Below are positions 22,364-32,820 of a stretch of DNA of 64,000 nucleotides, piece by piece. The translations under genes and the position numbers were made by a program. The notes below the pieces were generated by a model, which saw only the letters and a list, made by a program, of their open reading frames with translations, was not told where the DNA came from and ran no database searches. Within the stretch, counting starts at the first letter, position 1. Each line of letters begins with the position of its first letter. Source of the stretch: Batrachochytrium dendrobatidis JAM81 (lineage: Eukaryota > Chytridiomycota > Chytridiomycetes > Rhizophydiales); assembly GCF_000203795.2 (NCBI RefSeq), contig NW_006281108.1, forward strand, positions 191,868 to 255,867, given 5' to 3'.

Positions 22364-23307
22364 TTATTTCAAATTGAACGATGTTTTACACCCACACGAA
22401 GTCTCGGCATTTGGATTTCCAACAACCTGAAAACTTGATCCAATCAATTCGTCGACAAAATCAACAGTAGATCCGTTTAGCATGTCCAAGCTCATAGCAT
22501 CGACAAGAACTCTAGCTCCATCCTTTTCAAACAATCTAGCATGGATTCAAAAGTGGCAGGCGTTAATTTGATATTACATATTGAGTATTGTGTTGAGATT
22601 GAGCTAGCTTCAAAACAAACTACACACATGTCGTCTGGTTGTGATTCTTGGGTGAGCTCAAGCTTGTATTGAAATCTAAATCCAAAGCATGTTTTAATAA
22701 TACATTCAAACCGAATCGAATCAGCGTCAAGGAATCCAGTAGTGATACAACTGTCAAATTACCCATGACAACCGCCTGAATCAACAAGTACTCGTAGTGC
22801 CATATCTGTTTGATCGTTAAGATTGATTTCCCGGATTCTCTATTATTATAAATCAAAGAGGATCAGATAAACAGATCTCGACGATTGATGCAAGAGCAGC
22901 AGATTGACTAAAGTATGTCCAAGATAATCAAAGCATGCACCAAGCATCAGACTTGCCTTTGCAGCCTGTTCAGAAATGGCTACGTGGGGTTTCCCAACTG
23001 TGTGATGAGAGCGAATACCTGAATGCATGGCAGCATCTAAATCCAGCACATTCTGTTTTTGTAGTAACCCACCTGTTTGTCTATAGCCAGTCTGCATTGT
23101 AAAACTTGTCTGTAATGAAACTGACCCATAATTTGATTTGGCAGTCTGTCTTGAGTGTGAGTAGTTGCAGGAATATGAATACATCCAAGTAGGCAGAGAA
23201 TCCATATGAGTTGATGCCAATGCTTTACAGAGTATGGGGCTAGATTTGTGAGAGAGCCTTGTCAATCCACCCATGATACCTGTGAATAGCGACTGTCTTG
23301 CTATCAT
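22364..23307 (-). CDS. ISA2: Mitochondrial Fe-S assembly protein ISA2 (ISCA2)
   Basis: Exons 23307..22957, 22839..22763, 22675..22628 and 22535..22364 give 215 aa. A long Ser/Arg-rich N-terminus (about 110 residues) should contain the mitochondrial targeting sequence. The A-type scaffold domain follows: VAISEQAAKRIREIN, then GGCHGFQYKLEL, FEKDGARVLVDA and the C-terminal SCGC. The three ligand cysteines are about C141, C206 and C208. Isa2 acts with Isa1 and Iba57 in making mitochondrial 4Fe-4S clusters. Intron 1 needs a GC donor (AAG|GCAAGT). It is divergent from the small heat-shock gene. Confidence 0.9.
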
Positions 23308-23577
23308 TTTTCATTGACAGAAGAGAATTTTACAGACTCGAGAAAGCTCTTTCAAACTGATCGAGGCTTACTTTTGACATCAGTTTGCACTCCAATGAAG
23401 AAGCATGTTTTGTTCTAGTTTGAGGATGTGTCGAGTCAACTGAAGTTGATAATACCATCAAAGCAAAAATGTTGGTCTCAGTTACTGGCAGGAATCTGAT
23501 GAATGCGAATGGATTCGGATAAACAGTGGCAATCGAGAACGAGCCACGATCGCAATTAGGTTTACCAGATTGACTGC

Positions 23578-23590
23578 GAATATTCCAGAA
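23578..23590. promoter_or_regulatory. Three-unit heat-shock element
   Basis: GAA TA TTC CA GAA at 23578-23590 is a perfect alternating nGAAn array for heat-shock factor, 50 bases upstream of a TATAAAA box (23641-23647) that precedes the HSP20 gene. Placement and sequence both support heat induction. Confidence 0.7.
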
Positions 23591-23714
23591 TACTCGTGCA
23601 TGTTGACGCATGTTCATGCATGTTCACGCAACAACAAAACTATAAAAACAAGCTATTGAACGCATGAGCGCTCGACTATACAATATCAACTGCAATTTCT
23701 TATACTCAAGCAAC

Positions 23715-24287
23715 ATGTCTTCTCTATTTCGAGTGTTTCCTGAAGCTAGAAGTCTAATGGATCCCATGTCCAACAGACTCTCTACACCATTTCATGGTCC
23801 TTCCTATTTAACTCATCATCCCTTTTCCCGCCATATGTTCCCACTGACTCATCCTTATATGTTTCCTGACCCGTTTACTCTGTCGTTTCCTCCTTTTGAT
23901 CGTCAAGCCATGCGTCATCCACTAATGGATGTCGAGGAAACAGAATCGTCTTATCTGGTCAGCGCTGAAATACCAGGAGTCCCGCGCGAGTCGCTCGTCT
24001 GTCGAGTCGAGAATGGGGACACTCTAGTGATAGGCGGATCGGTATCTTCCAACAATGGCACTGAGCCTGCTAATGTTACTGGAACTGAATCAACAGATTC
24101 TGCTGTTATTGCTCGAGATCCAAAGGCGCAACCCAGTGAGCGCATGTATGGAACCTTTCAACGATCCATTTCATTTGGAGTCAAGATTGACCCAACAAAG
24201 CTCAAGGCAGGCCTAAAAGATGGAGTGCTAACTGTTGAAATACCCAAAGAACCCAGTGCAAACTCGGTGGACATTCCTATTATCTGA
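23715..24287 (+). CDS. Small heat-shock protein (HSP20/alpha-crystallin)
   Basis: A single exon encodes 190 aa from MSSLFRVFPEARS. The start at 23715 is preferred over the in-frame ATG at 23664 because the TATA box at 23641 would place transcription start at or after 23664. An alpha-crystallin domain runs from about residue 70 (MDVEETESSYLVSAEIPGVPRE) to the end, with RSISFGVKIDPTKLKAGLKDGVLTVEIPK including the conserved GVLTVEIPK strand. A Ser/Thr-rich insert near 115-135 interrupts the domain loop. The N-terminus is rich in Phe, Pro and Met, as usual. It should form ATP-independent holdase oligomers. The upstream heat-shock element indicates its regulation. Confidence 0.92.
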   Translation: MSSLFRVFPEARSLMDPMSNRLSTPFHGPSYLTHHPFSRHMFPLTHPYMFPDPFTLSFPPFDRQAMRHPLMDVEETESSYLVSAEIPGVPRESLVCRVENGDTLVIGGSVSSNNGTEPANVTGTESTDSAVIARDPKAQPSERMYGTFQRSISFGVKIDPTKLKAGLKDGVLTVEIPKEPSANSVDIPII

Positions 24288-24448
24288 GCCAACTCAGCTT
24301 GCAATACCCAATCAAATAAAAACGCTTTGCATCAACGAATAGAAAATAGAGTGGGTGGAGGTTGCTAAGCCAATGCAACTTTAGACTTGCATTCGGTTTG
24401 AAACTTTACTTTGATTTTATTAAAAATTACAATTCGCAGGCCTTTAAA

Positions 24449-26023
24449 ATGAAAATTGCCTTTGATGTTGGATGTTTGAGGGATCACCTGTATGCAGCCA
24501 TCGCTGTTCTAGTTGGATTGGTAAGTAATTAATGCCGAATAGGCTGTTCGTACTGCTGGCTACCAATGCTACTAGCAGTACAACATTAAGGGCTTCATTG
24601 TCGCACCACTCATGCTGCAATCTTTAACGCCTCATTCTTGTACTCTAGTAACGAATCCACACTAACCATTGATACTCGTACCAACTCTTCTATCCCATTA
24701 TAGTTTGGATGGTTTATGTCGTTTATTGGTCTGTGTCTGATTGGTACTACCATTGCTCCGTTTGCCAATGATGTCAAGCGCAATCGAATCAATTGGTTTT
24801 ATACCTTCTTGCATCTGTTTGTGCTGCTAGCAGTTTCTGCCACCATTTTCACTCGCACTGTCCGTCCTACTCGAGTAGCTGTAAGTTGTACCAATCTCAA
24901 TGACGATCGGTACTATTAAATCGTACTATTGCTGCTTGAAATTCCATCTAAAGCAACATTAACGCTTTGCTATGACTAGGTTTCGGGCTTTTTGTCCCTC
25001 TCTCTTGTGACGCTATTTTTGGGTATGGACTTGGCTATTCTGGAAGCTCAATTTACTAGTAGTATTGCTTCTGCTGCCAATGTCAGGGCTGCCGGTACTT
25101 TTTTCCTTACTGCATCCTTTGTAAGTCTGCACTGGTGTGACTACTAGTATTCAATCCTCACTTGAAGCACTTGCACCAAATAGTTTGGTTTTTCATGTTC
25201 GGATGAAATCAAACTCATCAAGCAATTGCTAAGCTGTAGCTTTGATGTGTTCAAATGCCGTTTTATGCAATGCATGCATACACCTATGCACCATGAATCT
25301 ACATGTCAGTTTATCGTTTTAATCATTTAATGTATGCAATTCAACTTTAGGCTATACTCTTGTGCTATTATGGTATTGAATGGGAAACCATTTTTGACAA
25401 TCAAGATTCTGGATATATCAAGCCCAGAAACAGTACATATGGTCCACCGATTTCTAGTGCTGCTCCAAGAAGTGCTGGATTTGCTCTCCCAACAATGAAC
25501 TTTAACGCTCCTACAAAGCCTACCCAGTCTGAGCAACCTACAACTTCAAATCCTAGTCAGTCGCTTATTTCTAGTGCAGTTCCAATAGGCATGGCGCCTG
25601 CTCCCACAAGTCGCGCTAACATGCTCACTTCAAATACAGCCGTTGTAACTCAGAACAATACCATAGGTGGACAGTCTCCCGCTATGCCTGCGGCCACTGC
25701 TACTCCTGGATCGCTTGCCTTCAAATCTTCCGCTGCGCCAAGTTCTGCAATCTCTAATGAACTGAATACCGGACGACAAGTCAAAGCGCTCTATGCATGT
25801 AAGTCAATCTTTAATCCTGTTTGTATACCAACCATCAACTAACTCTTGTAATGCGTTTGTAGACACTGCAAATGCTAGTGATCCTGCCGAAATCTCGTTT
25901 GTCAAGGGAGAAATCCTGACAATTATTGAAACCAAGGGCAAATGGTGGCGAGTCACCAAAACCTTGGAAAATGGATCCAAAATGGATGGCATTGCACCCA
26001 GCAATTACTTGCAAATTCTCTAA
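24449..26023 (+). CDS. SHO1: SHO1-like osmosensor (four TM helices plus SH3)
   Basis: Exons 24449..24520, 24704..24880, 24980..25120, 25351..25798 and 25863..26023 give 332 aa. Four closely spaced hydrophobic helices occupy about residues 15-150, then a long Ser/Thr/Pro-rich linker, then an SH3 domain at about 274-332 with VKALYAYTA, the KWWRV tryptophans and GIAPSNYLQIL at the very end. This is the architecture of Sho1, the membrane sensor and scaffold of the high-osmolarity MAP kinase pathway, whose SH3 domain binds Pbs2. All four introns are GT-AG with consistent phases. It converges on the FHA-protein gene. Confidence 0.9.
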
Positions 26024-26478
26024 CCCCCTTTTAAACAAAGATAAATGATTTACCATGGCTCTTGCACACATACATTCCATATTCATGAAACATCTGTCGC
26101 CTTGTCAAGGCTCTTATTTTGTAGCTGCCTTAATTTTATCGTTTTGGAGACCGACTTTTTAAAAAGCTGATTAAACTCTGATTTTATGTCTATTCTTTTT
26201 ATCTTTGCAGTCATTAAAAATTAAATGATTGGGTTTGGATCTTTTTTGATGTTTTGGACTACATATCTTTAAAATAGAGCACACCAAGTTTAAACTATCA
26301 GTATGTGTCATCTTTAGCCCGTGTCCATTGAAGACCAGATTTAAAATGAAGAACATCTCAACCCCTTAATTGGGTTTGTAATGATGTGAAAGTGATAAAA
26401 TAAACATCTACACCACAAAAGCTTCAGAGTCTGTAGTTGGATCATTGTTTTAAAATGTAAGCATATATGGTGGTTGAG
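26024..26478. other. Convergent spacer between SHO1 and the FHA gene
   Basis: AT-rich 3' flanks of both genes. I see no repeat, RNA gene or exon. Confidence 0.5.
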
Positions 26479-28859
26479 TCAAGATGTAACAAGTTGCATT
26501 GCGATATAAAAGCAGGCAGCGCCAAGTACTGCATACACCATTGCAAATCCAAATGTCTATTACGTATCACAATACATTCACACCATGAGTAATCAAGTCA
26601 ATAAAAAGTGTATACTATTCGGTATGTCAATATGTATGCATTTTACCTTGAGTGAGGAATGTGCATGAAAGGATGTCGCACCACTACTTGTTTTTACCGA
26701 GATATCTTTACGTTTTACAAAAGACTTGTCATCCGATCCATTAGTTTTGGCTGGCTTTAATTCAGCACATTCCTTCAAATCATCATGAGATTTATATTTT
26801 CGTCTACGCTGTGTAATGATGCCTGATCTACTTTCTTGGCTGGGCGTGCTGATTTCATTCGGTATAGCATTGGTTAAACCATGTTCGCCTACAGCATAAT
26901 TAGCGTTGAGCAATTTTTCAGCTCGCTCAGCTCGTTCACGAGCACTGGCAGCTACAGTAGAAGCTGTTTCAACAGATTTCTTCATCTGTTCGATTTCTTT
27001 TCTAAGTGAAGAGATTAATGCACGCATCTCATCCATGTCGTCAACAACTCCACCCAATCTGGTGTCAAATCCTTTTTCCATCTTGATCACCTCACCCACT
27101 TCTTTTTTGGCTGAATCTACGATAGCTTGAACACGCTCAGACTCGGTGTGTTGTAGTCGTGTGTGCTCCTTGATGTTGGATATGGCTTTATCTAATCCCT
27201 CCAATCGCTTCAATGTACCAGAATTCAAGGTTTTTATCTCGCTTTGCAATTTGGTTTTCACTTCCGCCAACTCTTTGGTTGTTTGATGTGTCGACGCAGT
27301 TACTATGCCATTTGCTTCTAAACGAAACTCATCCAGTTGATGCTGCATGCGAGTAAATGCATTCAATTGTGTGTCCTTGAAAAGGGTTGTTGTATAATCT
27401 AGACGCTCATCTACAGCCGTAATTTTCGCCAATGCTAGACTGGTGTTTTTTATGCATGTTGTTAATGCAGCTGCCGCATCAGAGACTGTCGCATCAGGTG
27501 TATCGGCTTCAGCTAAAGCAGCTACAAGTGTATCAATTGAAGTGGACGTTGTAAATGAACGCTGCGAAATTTCAGCAACTGATTCCTGTACTTTGGTCAA
27601 CTTTGCATCGTGCAATTTCGTATCTGCATCGAGTTTCGATACTTTGGCAGCAAGTACATCGTGTTTTGTCGCAATGTCATCCACTTGTTTGATATACTCT
27701 GGTGAAAGTTGGGATTGTATGTGTTCTGAGCTCAAGGCCATAGATTTCGATATCGCAATGTCTTTTTTGGCTATCCCAAGATTTATTTGGTAAAGATTAG
27801 TATCATGTAAGCAGGGTCAAAATGCTTGAACAGTTTGATTTTTATATAGCACAATTATACATAATCCTACCTGAAATAATCTCTTGGGTATTGGCAGCAG
27901 TCAAAAGCTGAGAGATGCCACCTGATTCATGTCCCTCGGCCATCAAGGTCCTATGTTCAGGTTGAGTCAAGGCTTGTTCTTCAATCAGTTCAAAAGATTT
28001 ACGAATGTGTTTTAAAACATTGGCCGCATTGGAAGCCACACGAATCTCATTATCAAGAATGGTATGGGCTTCAGCAACGACCTTGGCACTGACAAAACGA
28101 GCATGTTGATCTTGCTGATCGTGCTGGTTCTGAGTGGATTGAAACTGGGCTTGATCAAACGAAGTCATGGTGGTGTTTTTGTTTGCTCCAAGAGAGGTAT
28201 TGGACATGAGTGCCCAAGAAATAGCTTCAGCTGCATCTAAAATGGATACTTTGCACGACACTTTTTTGTAAACGATCGCTAACAATAAACCATTTCAAGT
28301 TAAATTTTCGAATCATCTAAACCTGTCAACCATTAGATCAAGTCGATTTAATTCAACAGCAATCATGTACTCACTAACACCATCGTCATCAACAATATCA
28401 ATACCAAACTCTAATTGGTCATCATTGTGTAACTCAAACAATGCACTGGTAACACCTTCTTCGCTCAACCGAGTGCCGTTAATAAAAGTACCATTGCTAG
28501 ATTTTAAATCACGAATATAGACTGTGCTGTTTTCAAATAGTATTTCTGCATGGACACGGGATAGAACTTTGGCATCAAAGATGCCATTGGTTGGCTCAGC
28601 AAGGATCCTTGGATTCACTTTTCGACCAATTTTTATAGGTTGGGATTGCGTCAAGGTAAGCATTTTTGTTGTAAAAGTGTGATTGAGTGATTCAAGACGA
28701 ACACTAAATTAGACATTGGTTAGAATTTAATACATTAAGTTGGGTTGAGATTCCAAAAGTTATCAACCAGAAACATAATGGGTAATTGATTCGGTCAATA
28801 GTTTGCTTCTAAAGTTCGATAACGGATACTCTTCACAAGTCTAGTTCATCCCTTGTCAT
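26479..28859 (-). CDS. Tail-anchored FHA-domain protein (SLMAP/Far10-like), with one unresolved junction
   Basis: Proposed exons are 28859..28837, 28703..28323, 28278..27871, 27770..26647 and 26556..26479. An FHA domain lies near residues 10-130 (IKIGRKV, LSRVHAEILFE, LKSSNGTFINGTRLS). A long heptad-rich coiled coil follows (VSKLDADTKLHDAK..., MRALISSLRKEIEQMKKSV). The last exon encodes one hydrophobic helix (FAMVYAVLGAACFYIA) ending at the stop, a tail anchor. FHA, coiled coil and tail anchor fit SLMAP and yeast Far9/Far10, adaptors of the STRIPAK phosphatase complex. The join between exons 2 and 3 does not keep the frame: the summed exon length is one base over a multiple of three. Loss of one A in the A6 tract at 28262-28267 would restore it. 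The small first exon is inferred. Confidence 0.72.
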
Positions 28860-29212
28860 GGCAGTCCTCAGCCAAAAAGGAATTCTGAACCAAAGCAATG
28901 CAGTTAAACCCTCGATAACAAAACCACAGTATACTGCTTACATGGTATTTCTGCTGGAAGGCATGACAGCAGAATTATTTGTGCTGGGAACAGAGTCTTC
29001 AGGAGCAGCCATTGTTAATCTTGTCCAGATACAGTACAACAAACCAATTTCTTTATTTTTGTGCAAACCTTCATCTCGTGACTTGTCTACAGACGATTTA
29101 GATTGCAACTGGACAGCGTGTCGCTTATGATCAACTCATGAAGTTGGCTTCAAGTAGTGGCAAAACACATGTTCACAGTCGCATTGATAAAAGTATCCGA
29201 ATTTTGGAATAG
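28858..29212 (+). CDS. Small hypothetical protein, tentative two-exon model
   Basis: Exon 1 28858..29013 and exon 2 29102..29212 join in phase 0 to 88 aa: MAVLSQKGILNQ..., TAELFVLGTESSGAAI, then IATGQRVAYDQLMKLASS to SIRILE. I do not recognise it. The second exon, ending TAG at 29212, looks coding; without splicing, exon 1 alone stays open to 29130. The donor GTTAAT is weak, and GTATTT at 28940 is an alternative that also keeps the frame. Its ATG overlaps the proposed first ATG of the divergent FHA gene within CATG, so one of the two starts may be wrong. Confidence 0.4.
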
Positions 29213-29732
29213 AAATTGAAACTATGCATCAAGTAACCAATTTCCAACAACATTGAATGTTTAACCATTATTTATTCCAAAATAAAGGCAGTCAATGCAA
29301 GATCAATACAGAAAAATGTTTCATTTTACGTGAATACGGCTGTAAATGACGATTTGTTTAAAGGCGGTCTTGTTCTTGCAGTTGAAAAACGAATGAGTTT
29401 GGTAGGTTGGAAAAACCGTTCCAACCGTGACCACATTATATTTGAAATAGTGAATGAAAATAGAGGATGGGTAATGAATATATGGTTGGAATGGGTGCAC
29501 GCTGCCCGATAAAGGAAAAGATGTAGAGCAGACTCGAGGACTTGCAAAAATGAAAAATAAGACGTGAATTTTTAAAATACGATAATAGTTATATGTTGAC
29601 CAACAACAGTACCAAGAATAAAAGATAAGAGCCAAGTAACAAAAGATATAAGAAAACAAATGCTTAATGAATCAACTCGATCGCTACTTGTTGAAATTAG
29701 GAAAGACAGTAATAAGCTAATTAATAAAAGGA
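29213..29732. other. Convergent spacer with a near-consensus dispersed-repeat copy
   Basis: Bases 29322-29349 read CATTTTACGTGAATACGG then CTGTAAATG, the best copy of the dispersed repeat in the window. The preceding 50 bases (TATTCCAAAATAAAGGC..., AATACAGAAAAATG) resemble the flanks of copies at 34237, 41142 and 50624. Confidence 0.7.
29322..29349 (+). repeat. Dispersed-repeat end, consensus copy
   Basis: CATTTTACGTGAATACGG then CTGTAAATG. Outer bases CATTTTAC and GTAAATG form an imperfect inverted pair. Confidence 0.75.
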
Positions 29733-31829
29733 TCAATGTACATGACGAAAATCCTGCATGGTCATACCGCCACTGGAAATAGCAGGAATGGGAGTAGGCA
29801 TGGCAGTGGAAAGTGTGGATGGGATATAACCGCCTAGTCCTCCAATTCCAGCACCCATCATGCCAGGAACAACTGCAGAGCGGTTCTGGCGAACGCCGAG
29901 CGGGTTTTTGGAGTAGCTAAGACGAATGCCGCCTTTGGTAGAGTTGGACAGATGATTGCCGTACAGTTGGAACAGAGCAGCAGTTGCGTAGTCGACACTT
30001 TCAAACTCTACAAAGCACATGGGACCATTGGCACGGGTGCGGAAACAAAGACGCTTAAAACCTGATTGAACAGTAAATATCTGGCGCAGTTCTTCCTCTA
30101 ATGCGTCATGAGGAAGATTGCCAACATACAAAGTGTTACAGGGTGGATTTTGATCCATGCCGGAAATAAAAGGAATGGCTCCAGCATTATTGGTCGCCAT
30201 GGTAGTGCCAGGAAAGCTGCTAGAGTAACTGTATTGTGACTGGTTTCCATTCGCTCCAGCAGTACGATCCGAGGAATGAATGGCATAATTGCCAATGCCA
30301 TTTATCATGCTATTGCCATTATTATGATTGTTACCAAGACCATCACCAAGATGAAAATTTTGGAAACGGCCAGTGAGCAGACTATCGCTGTTGTACAGAG
30401 CAGAATTAAACCCGCGCTCACCAATAAAGGCAGATGATGCAGATGTGCCAAACAGCGAGGATGAAGTGGCAGGAGCATGATCAAATGCATCGTTATAGTC
30501 GCAAGGCACGTCAATAGGAAATGATGACTGGTAAGAATGCGAGATATGATTAGAGAGAGATGTGTTGCTATTGTTGTTGTGAGTTGTTGAAGGAGTAGTG
30601 AGAGATCCCAAAAAGCTGGCACGAGTAGTAACATCAAAGATGTCGGGAAAGGGAGACATTTTATCATCGGTACTGAGTGAAGCAGCCATAGCAGCAGAAG
30701 ATCGACGAGCACCATTGATGCTAATTCCAACGGGACACTGTGCAGAGGAGTCGTCACTGCTGTTGCTGGCACCGCTGGCAAAACTGTTACTGGTGTTGCC
30801 ATTGCTGGAAAGCAGTCCAAGATCAAAACGAGATGCGTTTGCTTCGGAGATGCTCATCAGACCACTGGAAGCAAGATTAGAGCCATTGCTGTTGTTTTGG
30901 CTAGTGCTAAGCGGCAGATCGTGGATGGCAAGACTGCCTAAAGCATCAGCAGACAAAAGCGGGCCTTGATGGGACAAACTGGGACCAAATGCAGCAAACA
31001 TGGCAGTGTCTAGTAGACTTGGCTGACGTTTGGTGGTAAAGTTTTTGAGATTCTTTTTTGCAATCTCGGCCTTCAAAATTGCACCACGATCTACATCAAT
31101 GCGTCGACCATTGAGAACATCACGAGCTTTGACTGCCTCGCTGCGAGTACGAAACTTGGCAAATCCAATCTATGGGATTGATAATCAGGTTAGTTACATG
31201 CTGAATCGGTCAAGCCAAAGACGATGGGTAACAAATTGAATGTAAACAATCCCCACAGCAAACTTAATTTCGGTTGGCAAAAAGCATTGAAATCAATACA
31301 AACAAAAGCACAAAAAGTCGATTATGAAAACTGTAATTGGCTGCAATATATACCACCAAACAAGATTAACCATCAAGGGCTACGCCAAATATATACCAAT
31401 CTCAGCAGGTGCTGTTGGAATGGGTAAAGATAATGATTTGAACCAAAGCAATGTAGCAGATGGAAAAGGGCATGTAGATCAACGAGACTGAAAACACAAT
31501 GACCAGACAAGACTTACAATTTGACGTTTAAGTTGGCCCGTCTGTTCGTCCAACTCCCCTGGCATGGGAACCTTGAGAGCAGCAGCTTCAAAACCAGTAG
31601 AGAAAATAAACATATTTTGAAACTCTCTGTCGCTCATATCCTCTGGAAAGCCAACGACAAAAATGGTAGTGATTTCTTCAGAGGACTGAGACAGCTGTTG
31701 CTGCTGAGACTGTTGTTGCATATTAAAGGCATGCATAGTCATGGACAGCATTTGTTGTTGAAGAATAGCAGTGGGTTCAAGGGGCAAATGGTGTTGGTGC
31801 AGGACCGACATGGCATTGGTGGATGGCAT
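29733..31829 (-). CDS. WHI3/Scw1-like RNA-binding protein with two RRMs
   Basis: Exons 31829..31518 and 31169..29733 give 582 aa. After a Met/Gln-rich start ([13 protein letters not shown]) comes a first RRM (about 52-140: [20 protein letters not shown], then [20 protein letters not shown] across the intron). A long Ser/Asn/Ala-rich disordered region follows, then a canonical RRM near 445-525 ([54 protein letters not shown]). The second RRM matches Whi3/Scw1, which bind cyclin and cell-wall mRNAs and can form condensates. The ATG at 31829 is the first in frame after stops. However, the whole stretch 31712-32055 lacks AG on this strand and may be intronic; then the start would be in a small exon at 32785-32820. 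Confidence 0.85.
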
Positions 31830-32784
31830 GGACAGAAAGATAACAGAGTCACGCAAAGAGAGGGGTATTGATGGACAGCAGAGTGACACAGATACAAAAT
31901 ATGGATAGCAAATGGATAGCAGTTGCAATAGATGTCCGCAAGAGTTGGAGCGGAGTATTTGAATTAGAAACGGTTTAAAAGACGACACGCAGCAATGGCA
32001 AATCACGTGCAGATTACAAGAGCGGAAACAATGAATTCAAAAGGCGTGTTAGTGACTGGTAACAAGAGTTGAAGATCAGCATGGCTGTATTGGCTAGTTG
32101 GCTGTATTGACGAGTTGGTGCAGTCATACTAATGATGACTGCACAAAGTGCAAGCAAACAAGCAAGCGGTCAAACAAGTCTAGAATGGCTGTGTAGGTCA
32201 TTTTTGCAAGTGCCCCAACCATGGCTTCATGTGACCAACTGCTGAAAGTCCTTCCCTCAATCCCACTTGCATTCCATCGATGCTGTCAAGCAATCTGCAG
32301 TGCAGGTGTTGGGTATAGATGGACTTGACCTATTCAGGCTGGCAGTAGTACATATACCACATGGGTCAATGTGCCAAGGACTGGTTGGTAAAATATAAAC
32401 TGGCTGAATGATCAAAATGAGTTTCTCGGATTCGCTTTTTCCGAGCCGGTCTCACTTGACCAACAATATTGCAAATTCGACTTGTCAGTTTTGGAGCATT
32501 GCGTATTATCTTGAGCTACTCCCAATCAATAGATATGGAAAGCACCAGATAAATGCTATCCAAAGTCTGTCCATAAACACTGATGTATACCAACACACTC
32601 ATTGCATCTGCCCTATTCAGGCATATGTTCCAAAGGCAGAACATATCCAAGCCAAAAGAAAACTGCCTGCCAAATAATGGCACGGTTGCTCAGTTGTTGA
32701 ATAAGAAAAGTGTCGGATAACTATCCAACAGCATCAAAGTAAACAGAAATAATCCAGAATAGTATCATAGATGTTTGGACTGAC

Positions 32785-32820
32785 CTGCAGCGATGCCATA
32801 GAGGCAACACCCGGCATCAT
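32785..32820 (-). other. Candidate first coding exon of the WHI3-like gene
   Basis: On the minus strand ATGATG at 32820 opens 12 codons (MMPGVASMASLQ) ending at a CAG|GTCAGT donor in phase 0. Joined to the acceptor CAACAACAG at 31711-31710, the frame continues into [12 protein letters not shown] of the WHI3-like protein. The implied intron is about 1075 nt, long for this locus. Confidence 0.35.

Noticed and set aside
23664..23714. Upstream ATG for HSP20
   Set aside because: Too close to the TATA box to be in the mRNA, and it adds no conserved residues.
31830..32006. N-terminal extension of the WHI3-like protein to 32006
   Set aside because: It would need a GTG start and adds a Cys-rich hydrophobic stretch unlike the family; the first ATG is at 31829.
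32408..32677. Plus-strand frame of 89 codons
   Set aside because: Isolated, with no recognisable domain and no plausible splice partners.
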